Made by a program: the position numbers and the translations under genes. A model generated the notes under the pieces. That model saw only the letters and a program-made list of their open reading frames with translations, ran no database searches and was not told where the DNA came from. DNA of 64,000 nt from an uncultured Draconibacterium sp. (lineage in GTDB: Bacteria > Bacteroidota > Bacteroidia > Bacteroidales > Prolixibacteraceae), in assembly GCF_963675065.1 (NCBI RefSeq), contig NZ_OY775906.1, forward strand, positions 3,832,545-3,896,544, in the 5' to 3' direction. This document shows, one piece after another, positions 1-8,737 of the stretch (positions are counted from its first letter, which is position 1; every line of letters begins with the position of its first letter).

Positions 1-1
1 C

Positions 2-460
2 CGTAATTTCCAGGGTTACTGTACCCGCGAAACCACCGGCCAGGTTTATGCTTTTGGAGCCACCGGAATCAGCCAGCTGGAGAATGCTTACGCGCAAAAT
101 GCCAAGGACACCAATACTTACGTTGACCAGATTAACAGTGGAAAATTTACCATTGAAAAGGGTTATCAGCTGAGTCCGACTGAAAAGATCATTCGTCACG
201 TCATCAACGAAGTGATGTGCAACTATTATATTTCGTGGGAAGAAGCGGCACAAATGCTACAAACTTCTCCCGATGTAATTAAACAAAGCATTGTTTACGA
301 TGAATCGTTCCTTGCCGGTTTTGTTGAAGAAGGACTTTTGTCGCTTTCGAAAGACGAATTGCATGTAAGCGAACAAGGACGGTTTTTTGTGCGAAACATA
401 GCTGCCAGCCTTGATCCGAACATGCGGAATGCAACCTTAAAATTTTCAAAAGCACTATAA
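2..460 (+). CDS. hemN: Oxygen-independent coproporphyrinogen III oxidase HemN, C-terminal fragment
   Basis: This is the 3' end of a gene cut by the left edge of the window; the reading frame is open from base 2 to the stop ending at 460. HemN is the radical-SAM enzyme that oxidatively decarboxylates coproporphyrinogen III to protoporphyrinogen IX without oxygen. The visible part has the family's NFQGY segment at its start, then AFGATGISQ (the GVSAIS region of other HemN proteins), and the C-terminal accessory domain ending with RFFVRNIAASLD. The catalytic CxxxCxxC cluster lies outside the window. hemG starts 5 bp downstream, so it is probably the leading gene of a heme operon hemN-hemG-hemH. 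The assignment rests on C-terminal motifs and gene context. Confidence 0.88.
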   Translation, partial: RNFQGYCTRETTGQVYAFGATGISQLENAYAQNAKDTNTYVDQINSGKFTIEKGYQLSPTEKIIRHVINEVMCNYYISWEEAAQMLQTSPDVIKQSIVYDESFLAGFVEEGLLSLSKDELHVSEQGRFFVRNIAASLDPNMRNATLKFSKAL

Positions 461-465
461 AAACC

Positions 466-1824
466 ATGCAAAAAAACCAACTAAACATTGCCGTAATTGG
501 GGCAGGACTAACCGGACTTACTACAGCTTATTACCTTAAAAAATTTGGTTTTGAGGTAACGGTTTTTGAAAAAAATGACCAGGCTGGTGGTGTGATTAAA
601 ACCCACCGGAAAAATGGTTTTGTTTTCGAATCAGGGCCAAATACCGGCTCAATGAGCCAGGAAGAAGCTGCGGAGCTTTTTGAAGATCTGGCAGATGATT
701 GTAAACTCGAATATGCCAATAAAAGCGCCGAAGCACGCTGGATCTGGATGGGCGATAAGTGGCACGAAATGGAAATGGGCGGCGTAAAAGCCATCACCAC
801 TCCCCTTTTTACGTGGTACGACAAATTCCGCATTTTAGGAGAACCCTTTCGTAAACCCGGTACCGATCCGAATGAAACAATTGCAGATATGGTGCGCCGC
901 CGTATGGGAAAAAGCTTTTTACGAAATGCTGTTGATCCTTTTCTTTCGGGCGTTTATGCCGGCGATCCGGAAAAGCTGGTAACCCGTTTTGCTTTGCCTA
1001 AACTTTATTGGCTGGAGCAAAACTACGGCAGTTTTATTGGCGGAAGCATTAAGCAAAAAAAAGCACGAAAAAAGGAACCACCACGAAAAGCAAATCGCCA
1101 GATATTCTCAGTTGAAAACGGACTGGATAACCTGATAAAAGCACTGGTAAAAAATATTGGCGACGAAAATATTAAGTTGGGCTGTAAAAATATGGAAGTA
1201 AATACATCCGGAAATCAAGATTTTTCGGTTGATGGAAAATCATTTACTCATGTTGTTTCAACTGCCGGATCGCATGCGCTGGAAAGTCTTTTCCCCTTCT
1301 TTCCGAAAGAAAAAATGCAGGCGATTGATAAAATGAGCTACGCCAAAGTTACGCAGGTGGTGCTTGGTTTTAACAACTGGAAAGGAATCCCGATTAAATC
1401 GTTTGGAGGACTGGTTCCTTCGGAAGAAAAACGTGATGTGCTGGGTATTCTGTTGCCGGGTTCATTTCTGAAAAACCGCGCACCGGAAAATGGTGCTTTA
1501 CTATCGGTGTTTATGGGCGGTATTAAAAGACCGGAAATGTTCGGTTATTCTGATGATAAAATAAAAGAAATTGCGGAACGCGAAGTACGCGACATGATGG
1601 GCCTCGACAGTTTTGAACCTGATCTTTCGGAAATTTTCAGATACCCAAATGCCATTCCGCAATACAGTTTCGAAAGTGAAGAAAAACTACAGGCTATCAC
1701 CGATTTAGAAACCGAGTTTAAAGGCCTCACCCTGGCCGGAAATATGCGCGACGGTATTGGAATGGCCGACCGGATAAAACAAGGAAGAACAATTGCTAAC
1801 CAATTTGCTACGGATTATTTATGA
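466..1824 (+). CDS. hemG: Protoporphyrinogen oxidase (HemY/HemG-type flavoprotein)
   Basis: This FAD-dependent oxidase of 452 residues should convert protoporphyrinogen IX to protoporphyrin IX, the penultimate step of heme synthesis. The N-terminus carries the dinucleotide-binding motif VIGAGLTGLTTAYYL (residues 10-24) followed by an acidic residue at the end of the second beta strand (VFEKN). The C-terminus has the second FAD contact, LAGNMRDGIGMADR, characteristic of the monoamine-oxidase fold. The length is normal for the HemY type. It lies between hemN and hemH, and its stop overlaps the hemH start by four bases (ATGA), which indicates translational coupling. Start chosen at the ATG six bases after the hemN stop. 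A generic NAD(P)-binding amine oxidase is unlikely given these neighbours. Confidence 0.95.
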   Translation: MQKNQLNIAVIGAGLTGLTTAYYLKKFGFEVTVFEKNDQAGGVIKTHRKNGFVFESGPNTGSMSQEEAAELFEDLADDCKLEYANKSAEARWIWMGDKWHEMEMGGVKAITTPLFTWYDKFRILGEPFRKPGTDPNETIADMVRRRMGKSFLRNAVDPFLSGVYAGDPEKLVTRFALPKLYWLEQNYGSFIGGSIKQKKARKKEPPRKANRQIFSVENGLDNLIKALVKNIGDENIKLGCKNMEVNTSGNQDFSVDGKSFTHVVSTAGSHALESLFPFFPKEKMQAIDKMSYAKVTQVVLGFNNWKGIPIKSFGGLVPSEEKRDVLGILLPGSFLKNRAPENGALLSVFMGGIKRPEMFGYSDDKIKEIAEREVRDMMGLDSFEPDLSEIFRYPNAIPQYSFESEEKLQAITDLETEFKGLTLAGNMRDGIGMADRIKQGRTIANQFATDYL

Positions 1825-2837
1825 AGACAAAAACAGCTGTTTTGTTAATGAACGTTGGTAGTCCCGACAAACCAACCGTTCCTGCAGTTCGGAAATACCT
1901 CACCGAGTTTTTAAACGACGAGCGTGTTATCGATCTTCCGTATCTGCTTCGTAAATTTTTGGTAAACGCGATTATCATTCCGTTCAGAGTAAAAAATTCA
2001 ACCAATTTATACCGGCAGTTGTGGACTAAAAAAGGTTCGCCGCTGATTTATATTTCGGAGGAGTTGAAGCAAAAATTGCAGGAAGAACTGGGTGATAATT
2101 ACGAAGTTTTTATGGGAATGCGTTACGGAAATCCGGGTTACAAAGCAGCATTGGCGGAAATTAAAAAGAAGGGCTTCGGGAAGTTGATTTTGTTGCCGCT
2201 TTTTCCGCATCATGCCATGTCAACCACCGAAACATCCTTGGTTGCTGCCCAAAAAGAAATTAAAAAGCTGGGAATAAATGCAGAGGTTAGTGAGGTTGGG
2301 CAATTTTACCACGATCCTAAATTTATTGATGCTTTTGCCGAGCGCATTCAACAATATAACCTAAAGGATTACGACCATATTATTTTTTCGTATCATGGTT
2401 TACCTAACCGGCATTTGGAAAAGTGCCATCCGGGAATTAAAGTGGAAAATTGCAGCTGCCAAAATGCAATGCCTGAACATGGTGCTTTGTGTTACCGCGC
2501 CACAGTTTATGAGACTTCGCGCTTGTTGGCTGCCCAATTAAACCTGCAGTCCGAGCAATATTCAGTAGGATTTCAGTCGCGTTTGTCGAAAAACTGGCTC
2601 ACACCATTTACTGATGAACTTTTGGCAGAAAAGCTGGCAGAAGGCAAAAAGAAAATACTGATAGCCGCACCTTCGTTTGTTACCGACTGCCTGGAAACAA
2701 CACTGGAACTTGGCGTTGAATACGGCGAAGAATTCCTGGATAAAGGCGGAGAAAAATTACAACTGGTTGATAGTTTAAACACCGAAAAAAGCTGGGTAGA
2801 AACACTTGCATACCTGGTTCGCAAAAGCATTTTATAA
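1821..2837 (+). CDS. hemH: Ferrochelatase
   Basis: Ferrochelatase inserts ferrous iron into protoporphyrin IX to make protoheme. The 338-residue product has the catalytic SYHGLP motif (His at about residue 192), the N-terminal LLMNVGSP strand, and near the C-terminus a CLETTLELG segment with the acidic residues lining the active site. Four cysteines between about residues 204 and 226 (CHPG, CSC, ALCYR) form a small cluster; some ferrochelatases bind a 2Fe-2S cluster, but I cannot tell whether these do. The ATG overlaps the hemG stop, so the last two heme steps are translationally coupled. Length is typical. Confidence 0.96.
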   Translation: MKTKTAVLLMNVGSPDKPTVPAVRKYLTEFLNDERVIDLPYLLRKFLVNAIIIPFRVKNSTNLYRQLWTKKGSPLIYISEELKQKLQEELGDNYEVFMGMRYGNPGYKAALAEIKKKGFGKLILLPLFPHHAMSTTETSLVAAQKEIKKLGINAEVSEVGQFYHDPKFIDAFAERIQQYNLKDYDHIIFSYHGLPNRHLEKCHPGIKVENCSCQNAMPEHGALCYRATVYETSRLLAAQLNLQSEQYSVGFQSRLSKNWLTPFTDELLAEKLAEGKKKILIAAPSFVTDCLETTLELGVEYGEEFLDKGGEKLQLVDSLNTEKSWVETLAYLVRKSIL

Positions 2838-2848
2838 AATCAGATACA

Positions 2849-3127
2849 ATGCATAATCACGAGTGGCACTTACTATACACCTGCCTGGCAACCTTTGTGG
2901 TTTGCCTGCCGTTTGGTTACCTGCGCGGTGGTTTCCGAAAACTATCGTTTTGGTGGTTTGTAGCCATTCATGCACCGGTTCCGTTGATTATTTTAATCCG
3001 TAAATTTTTCGACATACAACTAAGCTGGAGCCTTGCTCCTTTTCTCTTCGGAAGCTTTTTCCTTGGACAGTTTGTTGGCCGAAAAATATACGCGTTAAAA
3101 CCCTGGCGAAAGAAAGAAGTAGACTAA
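2849..3127 (+). CDS. Small integral membrane protein of unknown function
   Basis: This 92-residue protein begins 11 bp after hemH and probably shares its transcript. Three hydrophobic stretches, at about residues 8-25, 34-50 and 62-78, suggest three short membrane helices, and the tail is basic (KPWRKKEVD). I recognise no family motif. Position suggests a role connected to the heme operon, but that is inference from spacing only. The gene ends 4 bp before the convergent aldehyde dehydrogenase stop, leaving no room for a conventional terminator between them. Confidence 0.7.
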   Translation: MHNHEWHLLYTCLATFVVCLPFGYLRGGFRKLSFWWFVAIHAPVPLIILIRKFFDIQLSWSLAPFLFGSFFLGQFVGRKIYALKPWRKKEVD

Positions 3128-3131
3128 CCGG

Positions 3132-4496
3132 CTACTTTACAAAAACCGTTTTTACATTCATAAATTCCTTGATTCCGTGCACCGAAAGCTCGCGGCCAAA
3201 TCCGCTGGTTTTTATGCCACCAAATGGTAAACGCGGGTCCGATTTCACAAAATCGTTTACAAAACAGGCACCGGCTTCCAGTTCCATTTCGGCAATATGT
3301 TCGCCTTTTTTAAGATTTTGGGTAAACACAGCAGCTCCTAAACCAAAATCGGTGTCGTTGGCTACGCGTATGGCTTCTTGTTCATCTTTAACTTTTATTA
3401 CCGACGCAACCGGACCAAACAGTTCTTCTTCGTATGCCGGCATTCCAGGTTTTACATTTTCAAGAATGGTTGGCGGATAAAAAGCGCCTTTACGATGCGG
3501 AATTTCGCCTCCCAGAATCACTTCAGCGCCTTTATTCACCGAATCAACAACCTGTTGGTGTAACTCGTCACGCAGATCTTCGCGCGCCATTGGCCCCATT
3601 GTACTTTCCTCGTCGAACGGATCGCCAAAGTGTGCCGCATTCATTTCGTGGGTAAAAAGCTCAAGAAAATGCGCGTAAACCTCCTCCTCAACGATAAAAC
3701 GTTTGGCACCGATACAACTTTGTCCGGCATTTAAAAGACGGCCTGCAGCACATTTTTTTGCGGCCAGCTCCAGATCGGCATCTTTTAAAATCAGGTACGG
3801 ATCGCTGCCCCCCAATTCCAGCACGCATTTTTTTAATTCGGCACCGGCAAGCGCGGCAACACTTTTTCCGGCCGGTGTACTTCCCGTAAGGCTAACTGCT
3901 TTTACGGCCTTGTGTTTAATCACATTTTCAACCATCGGGCTGCCAATTAACAACGAGCGAAACACATTTTCAGGAAAACCTGCCTCGCGGAAAATCTCTT
4001 CGATGGCGACGGCACATCCCGGTACATTGCTGGCATGTTTCAGTACGGCGGTGTTGCCCGCCATTAGTGTTGGAGCGGCAAAACGAAATACCTGCCAAAA
4101 CGGAAAATTCCAGGGCATAACAGCTAAAATGGTTCCCAAAGGCTGGTACGAAACATACGATTTGCTTGCCTGTGTGGCTATGGTTTCGTTTTCGAGGAAT
4201 GATTCGGCGTTTGCAGCATAATACTCGCAAACCCAGGCACACTTTTCAATTTCGGCTATTCCTTCGCTTTTTACTTTACCCATTTCCTGTGCCATCAACA
4301 AAGCCAGTTCCTGTTTTTTGCTGCGTAAAATACTGGCTGCATTTTGCATCAACTGCCCCCGGTGATGAAAGGATGTACTTCGCCAGTGATGCCAGATTTT
4401 ATCTACTGAATTTATGATCTTTTCAACACCTTCTTCAGAGTGTTTTTGATAGGTTTTTACTATTTCGTTTGTTATCGGATTTATAGATTTTAACAT
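3132..4496 (-). CDS. NAD(P)-dependent aldehyde dehydrogenase, succinate-semialdehyde dehydrogenase type
   Basis: A 454-residue aldehyde dehydrogenase. The general-base glutamate lies in LELGGSDP and the catalytic cysteine in NAGQSCIGAKR. The cofactor region has MPWNFPFWQ and the SLTGSTPAGKSV loop. The best functional guess is oxidation of succinate semialdehyde or a similar small aldehyde; the family resemblance is to the GabD/Sad group with a short N-terminus. No GABA aminotransferase or related gene is nearby, so the physiological substrate is uncertain. It stands alone on the minus strand, convergent with the heme operon, with its own start 85 bp from the end of the osmC-like gene. Confidence 0.88.
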   Translation of the reverse strand: MLKSINPITNEIVKTYQKHSEEGVEKIINSVDKIWHHWRSTSFHHRGQLMQNAASILRSKKQELALLMAQEMGKVKSEGIAEIEKCAWVCEYYAANAESFLENETIATQASKSYVSYQPLGTILAVMPWNFPFWQVFRFAAPTLMAGNTAVLKHASNVPGCAVAIEEIFREAGFPENVFRSLLIGSPMVENVIKHKAVKAVSLTGSTPAGKSVAALAGAELKKCVLELGGSDPYLILKDADLELAAKKCAAGRLLNAGQSCIGAKRFIVEEEVYAHFLELFTHEMNAAHFGDPFDEESTMGPMAREDLRDELHQQVVDSVNKGAEVILGGEIPHRKGAFYPPTILENVKPGMPAYEEELFGPVASVIKVKDEQEAIRVANDTDFGLGAAVFTQNLKKGEHIAEMELEAGACFVNDFVKSDPRLPFGGIKTSGFGRELSVHGIKEFMNVKTVFVK

Positions 4497-4524
4497 AGTG
4501 AATTCTTTAATGACCTTTAAAATT

Positions 4525-4560
4525 ATAAAAAAAGCAACCTTGTAAAAAGATTGCTTTCAA
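4525..4560 (-). terminator. Rho-independent terminator after the OsmC gene
   Basis: AAAGCAA at 4532-4538 pairs with TTGCTTT at 4552-4558. Read on the minus strand, the right arm is followed by a run of seven T. It lies just downstream of the OsmC stop and before the aldehyde dehydrogenase start. Confidence 0.65.
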
Positions 4561-4581
4561 TATATTTTCAGGAACCAGAAT

Positions 4582-4998
4582 TTATTCCACTATCCTAATC
4601 TCCGTTTTCATTTCCATTGCCTGACGATACACGGCACTAACACCACAATATTTTTCTTCTGAAAGTTTAACCGCTTTTTCCAGTTTTGCCATCGGAAGGT
4701 CTTTTCCTTTAAACTGATAGACGATGGTCATCTTGTTGTAATATTTCGGATGTTCTTCGGTCAATTCACCCTCAACAATTACATTAAAAGCTTCCGGTAC
4801 CACCTTCATTTTTTTCAAAATCATGACCACATCAATACCCGTACAACCGGCCAGTGCAGTCAACATTAATTTCTTGGGGCGTGGTCCTAAATCGCTTCCA
4901 CCCACTTCTTCTGTGGCGTCGATAACAACTTTATGTCCATCCATATCTGTTTCGAAAGCCAGCTTGTCGGTCCAGGCCATATCTACTACATGCTTCAT
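4582..4998 (-). CDS. OsmC family protein
   Basis: A 138-residue OsmC/Ohr-fold protein. Typical family features are the N-terminal beta sheet, the GGSDLGPRPKKLMLTALAGC segment carrying the first conserved cysteine (about residue 52), and a second cysteine in EEKYCGVSAV (about residue 117). The two cysteines form the thiol peroxidase centre that reduces organic hydroperoxides in this family. The C-terminal YRQAMEMKTEIRI strand is also typical. It is monocistronic, and the divergent neighbour is a Crp/Fnr regulator 160 bp away, so a link between the two through redox stress is possible but only inferred. Confidence 0.88.
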   Translation of the reverse strand: MKHVVDMAWTDKLAFETDMDGHKVVIDATEEVGGSDLGPRPKKLMLTALAGCTGIDVVMILKKMKVVPEAFNVIVEGELTEEHPKYYNKMTIVYQFKGKDLPMAKLEKAVKLSEEKYCGVSAVYRQAMEMKTEIRIVE

Positions 4999-5158
4999 AA
5001 CATCCTTATTTTAAATTGCTTTACATTAAATTTGCACACAAATATACAATATCTAACTATCTATATAAATTGTTTTTCGAATAATGCAGATAATTGTACT
5101 TTTAAGGCATAATTAAATTAAGGTTATTCCAGTGTTAAACATATAATCAGTTCAGGAA

Positions 5159-5860
5159 ATGAGAAGCGCAATTAAAAGGCCGTCGGAAGAAGAAACAAAT
5201 TTGAGTGGTTTTCAATTGTTTAAAAAATTAACCGAAGATGAATTCACACGGCTGAATTACGAAAAAACTTGTTCGCTATATAAAAAGGGTACCATCATTT
5301 ATCGAGAGGGTAGCCGTCTAACCGGTTTTTTCTGTGTTACAAGGGGAATTATTAAAATTTTCAAAACAGGAATTGACGGTAAAGAGCAAATTATTCGTTT
5401 TGCCAAAAAGGGTGAAATTATTGCCTATCGGTCGTTGCTGAGCCAGGAACTGGCGTGTACAACTGCCAAAGTAATCGACGATGCCGCGTTGTGTCATGTT
5501 CCTTATCAAACCCTGTTGTACCTTATTCAGAACAACTGGCAGTTTTCGCATCACATGTTGCAAATTGTTTGTCGCGAGTTGCGCGAGGCCAACGATTACA
5601 TTACCGACATTGCGCAAAAAACTGTTCGCGAACGACTGGCAGAAGTGCTTTTATTGTTGAAAGAAAACTTTGAACTGGATAACCAAAATACACTTCAAAT
5701 TTCGTTAACGCGCGAAGAGCTGGCCAATATGGTTGGCACCGCAACTGAATCTGTAATTCGTTTATTATCTGAATTTAAGAACGATAAACTTATTGAATTA
5801 CAGGGACGAAAAATTAAATTTTTAGATACTCCAGCACTAACACGGGTGGCTAATCTATAA
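5159..5860 (+). CDS. Crp/Fnr family transcriptional regulator
   Basis: A 233-residue regulator with an N-terminal cyclic-nucleotide-binding-like beta roll (about residues 20-140, including IYREGSRLTGFFCVTRGIIK) and a C-terminal winged helix-turn-helix (about 165-225). The recognition region is LTREELANMVGTATESVIRLLSEF, very like the Fnr group with its E...S.xR pattern. The four-cysteine Fe-S motif of true Fnr is absent, so oxygen sensing by that route is unlikely. It is followed by a strong terminator, so it is a single-gene unit. Such regulators in Bacteroidota often respond to oxidative or nitrosative stress; the effector here is unknown. Confidence 0.9.
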   Translation: MRSAIKRPSEEETNLSGFQLFKKLTEDEFTRLNYEKTCSLYKKGTIIYREGSRLTGFFCVTRGIIKIFKTGIDGKEQIIRFAKKGEIIAYRSLLSQELACTTAKVIDDAALCHVPYQTLLYLIQNNWQFSHHMLQIVCRELREANDYITDIAQKTVRERLAEVLLLLKENFELDNQNTLQISLTREELANMVGTATESVIRLLSEFKNDKLIELQGRKIKFLDTPALTRVANL

Positions 5861-5880
5861 GCATACTACATATTTTCGAA

Positions 5881-5904
5881 AACCGGCTAATGGCCGGTTT
5901 TTTT
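5881..5904 (+). terminator. Rho-independent terminator after the Crp/Fnr gene
   Basis: AACCGGC (5881-5887), loop TAATG, GCCGGTT (5893-5899), then a run of T. A perfect seven-base stem 20 bp after the regulator's stop codon. Confidence 0.85.
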
Positions 5905-5946
5905 GTTTAATACTTAAACCTCTTTCTAACCGTTTTAACCTAAAAA

Positions 5947-6783
5947 ATGCAATTTCAAACACTGGAAAACCAAAGTATAAAAGAACTCTGCAACTTATTT
6001 AATGCTGCATTCGCCGAATATCTGGTAAAGATTGAAATGACTCCTGAAAAATTACAGGATAAGTTTGATTCGGAAGAGGTGAGTCTGGAGCACTCAGTAG
6101 GCCTTTTTAGCGAAGGAAAACCGGTGGGTTTTATCTTTCATGCTTTGCGCGATACCGCTTCGGGCAAAATTGCTTACAACGCCGGAACCGGTGTTATCCC
6201 AAAATTCAGAGGCAAAAATGCAACGGTACAGCTATACGAATTTATTCGTCCTAAATTATTTAAAAGTGGCGTAAACGAGGTAGTTCTTGAGGTTATCGAT
6301 AAAAACACTCCCGCAATAAAATCCTATAAAAAAGTGGGTTTTACCATTCTTCAGGAACTGGAATGTTTTAATGGATATCCCGGCATTTCAAAACCGGAAA
6401 ATGCTATGATCAGGGAAGAATCAATCGAACAATTCATTCCTCCCGAACACTTGTGGGACTGGCAACCCACCTGGCAAAATTCCACCCAAACAGTTGTACA
6501 GTCGGGCCAATACAAAACATGGAGCATTTATCGCGATAACACACAAATTGCCTACCTTACCGGAAATCCTGATTCCGGAAAAATAGCCCAGTTTGCTGTT
6601 GAACCGGCGCAGCGTTGGAAAGGTTTGGGAACCTCGCTTTTTTGTCATTTTGCCGGGCTGGCATCAAACACGCCGATGGTGATAAATGTGGCCGATCAAT
6701 CGGGGCAAACACAGGATTTTCTGAAAGCAATTGGAATGGCACCTTTTCTGAGACAATATAAAATGAAATTAATACTTCAATAA
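5947..6783 (+). CDS. GNAT family N-acetyltransferase, tandem-domain
   Basis: A 278-residue protein with two GNAT-like halves. The first (about residues 1-145) has the acetyl-CoA loop region GVIPKFRGKNATVQLYEFI and the NTPAIKSYKKVGF strand-helix typical of motif B. The second (about 150-278) has AVEPAQRWKGLGTSLFCHF, the canonical R/Q-x-x-G-x-G/A CoA-pyrophosphate motif. The acceptor cannot be deduced. The gene directly precedes a small membrane protein (1 bp gap) that is likely cotranscribed. A terminator separates it from the upstream Crp/Fnr gene. Confidence 0.87.
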   Translation: MQFQTLENQSIKELCNLFNAAFAEYLVKIEMTPEKLQDKFDSEEVSLEHSVGLFSEGKPVGFIFHALRDTASGKIAYNAGTGVIPKFRGKNATVQLYEFIRPKLFKSGVNEVVLEVIDKNTPAIKSYKKVGFTILQELECFNGYPGISKPENAMIREESIEQFIPPEHLWDWQPTWQNSTQTVVQSGQYKTWSIYRDNTQIAYLTGNPDSGKIAQFAVEPAQRWKGLGTSLFCHFAGLASNTPMVINVADQSGQTQDFLKAIGMAPFLRQYKMKLILQ

Positions 6784-6784
6784 T

Positions 6785-7132
6785 ATGAAACTCTTTGGTA
6801 TTCAACTTAACAGACGCACATTTATCCGGTGGAAAATATATGTTGACCGCGCCCGGATGTACATTGGTTACATTAGTTTTGTAATGATCGCCTTTATGTT
6901 TTTAAACGATTTTAAAGACGAAACAATCCGTACTTTTCTCGATGAAAACAAGCTGATCACCTACCCGGTAATGATGGTTGTGTTTATGGTATTTTCTTTG
7001 ATTCTGGGACGGCTGGACACCAAGCTGGGCCTACGAAAAGAAGAAATGCGCAATGCCGCCAGCGAAAATCCGGTTACTATGGAAATTCTGCAGAACATTA
7101 AAGAGATTAAGCAGAAGTTGAATGACGAATGA
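6785..7132 (+). CDS. Small membrane protein of unknown function
   Basis: This 115-residue protein has two clear hydrophobic segments, about residues 24-41 (YIGYISFVMIAFMFL) and 58-75 (VMMVVFMVFSLILG), followed by a charged C-terminal tail likely to be helical (MEILQNIKEIKQKLNDE). It begins 1 bp after the GNAT gene, so the two are probably cotranscribed. No family recognised. Confidence 0.72.
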   Translation: MKLFGIQLNRRTFIRWKIYVDRARMYIGYISFVMIAFMFLNDFKDETIRTFLDENKLITYPVMMVVFMVFSLILGRLDTKLGLRKEEMRNAASENPVTMEILQNIKEIKQKLNDE

Positions 7133-7240
7133 TGAATTTTGATTAACGAATTTTGATTGTTGATTTGCGACAGATGACCAAGTTTCTTTTAACGTACTTC
7201 ACATATCAAAATTCGTTAATCACCATTCCAAAATCAACTT
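7126..7240. repeat. Imperfect intergenic palindromic repeat, copy 1
   Basis: The left arm GAATGATGAATTTTGATTAA and the reverse complement of the right arm (near 7198-7238) share GATTAACGAATTTTGAT, forming a long imperfect hairpin. A related element sits at 18541-18662. It fills the gap between convergent genes, so it may also act as a bidirectional terminator. Confidence 0.6.
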
Positions 7241-8443
7241 TTAACGGCCAATCCAGTCCTCCGGATTGAGCTTAGTGCTTTCTTTCCAAATCTGAAATTT
7301 CAGGATCGATTTATTTCCGTCTTTTGTATCGGTAAAAACGGTGCCAATGGGTTGTTTTGCAGACACTTTATCGCCCTTTTTAACCACTACCTCACGAAGG
7401 TTGGAATAAACACTCAGGTAGGTTCCGTGGCGGATTATAACGGCCGTATTACCACCCGAGATTCCAAATACGCGGCTGACTTCGCCATTAAAAACGGCAC
7501 GAACTTCGGCTCCCACATCGGTGGCAATGTTTATTCCGTTGTTCTGTACCTGCACGTTGGTTAAAACCGGATGTTGGTGTACACCAAAATGCTCCACAAT
7601 TACACCTCTTTCCAGCGGCCAGGGCAGGCGCCTTTTGTTTTGCTCAAAATTATCACCAATCAGTTTTTGCTCGGGTGTTAAGGCAAAACCCGAACCACCG
7701 GCTTCCCTGTTTTTGTTTGCTTCCTCTTCAACTATTGCCTGGATTTCGCTCTCCAGTTGCTGCTCAATTCGCCGTTGTTGTCGTAAGGTTTTTTGCAGGC
7801 TGTTTTTTTGTTTTTGCAGCTCCTGTAACTCGCTGCTTTGTGTGCTTTTTTCCTGGTTCAGCGCCACCATTTCTTTTTCGGTTAGCGCTATCAGCGCTTG
7901 TTTTGCCACGGTTTGCTGCTCCAGTTTCTGAATACTTTCGTCGAGTACTTCCTGCACAGTATTAATCATTTGAGCTTGATTTTCGCGAAACGATTTATAT
8001 CGTTTGAAATACAGCAAACGACGGTAAGCCTGGTTTACATTCTCGGCCGACAACAAAAACAGCACTTCGTCATACGAATTCAGATTTTTATACGCCATCC
8101 TGATCATCTCAGCATATTCATTCTTTAGCTGCTGAGCGTCGTTTTTAAGCATTTCTACAGCCAACTCATTGTTAGCGACACATTGCTCGTAAATTATTAT
8201 TTCGTGGTTTATATTCGAGATAAGCGCGTTTCTGGAGTTGATTTTTGTATTAATGAGTCGCAACTTACTCAACGACGAACGTTCATTTTTTTGCGTTTCG
8301 TTGAGCAAGCGTGTGGTGTATTCGATTTCCTTTTCAGCTTCAGCCTTTTGTTTTTGCAGCTCCTCGATGGACTGTGCAAACACAGAAAGACTCACCAGCG
8401 ATATTGCCAGCGCGACGAATAGTATTTTTATTCGTAAAATCAT
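7241..8443 (-). CDS. EnvC-like murein hydrolase activator, M23 (LytM) domain protein
   Basis: A 400-residue exported protein. A signal peptide (residues 1-23, ending VFAQ) is followed by two long coiled-coil stretches rich in K, E, Q (about 25-110 and 160-250). A C-terminal LytM/M23 domain spans about 285-395 (GVNIATDVGAEVRAVFNGEVS-like core, HGTYLSVYSNL). The canonical M23 zinc ligands appear incomplete: the H-x-x-x-D motif region reads NNGINIATD. That fits EnvC-type degenerate LytM proteins, which activate amidases rather than cut peptidoglycan themselves. It is the last gene of a minus-strand envelope cluster with the DUF4292 and TPR lipoproteins. Confidence 0.88.
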   Translation of the reverse strand: MILRIKILFVALAISLVSLSVFAQSIEELQKQKAEAEKEIEYTTRLLNETQKNERSSLSKLRLINTKINSRNALISNINHEIIIYEQCVANNELAVEMLKNDAQQLKNEYAEMIRMAYKNLNSYDEVLFLLSAENVNQAYRRLLYFKRYKSFRENQAQMINTVQEVLDESIQKLEQQTVAKQALIALTEKEMVALNQEKSTQSSELQELQKQKNSLQKTLRQQRRIEQQLESEIQAIVEEEANKNREAGGSGFALTPEQKLIGDNFEQNKRRLPWPLERGVIVEHFGVHQHPVLTNVQVQNNGINIATDVGAEVRAVFNGEVSRVFGISGGNTAVIIRHGTYLSVYSNLREVVVKKGDKVSAKQPIGTVFTDTKDGNKSILKFQIWKESTKLNPEDWIGR

Positions 8444-8471
8444 GTTTACGAATGTATTGATTTAGGATTTA

Positions 8472-8735
8472 ACCTGAGTTCAACTTTAAAATATTTTCAC
8501 AGAAAGTTTTAATTGCGTCAAATTTGTATTTTAAATTTTGTAGGAATAACGGGTTGTTTCAAGAATTTAAAATGTAAAGATGGCGTGAGAAAAACTTTCC
8601 TTTAAGGCTTTGCTCATTTTGCCATAAACTTCCCCCAATTTTCTCTAATTATCCCGATAGTTCTTCGAAAAACCGGTGAAAGTTTCTGACTAAAAATAGC
8701 TAAATCTGTGATCTATTTTAAAGTTGAACTCAGGT
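8472..8735. mobile_element. MITE-like element with 22-bp perfect terminal inverted repeats
   Basis: ACCTGAGTTCAACTTTAAAA begins the left repeat (8472-8493); its exact 22-bp reverse complement lies at 8714-8735. The 264-bp unit contains no open frame of note and sits between the EnvC-like gene and the DUF4292 gene, two bases from the latter's stop. I could not identify a clear target-site duplication. It may be a non-autonomous derivative of an insertion sequence. Confidence 0.6.
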
Positions 8736-8737
8736 AA

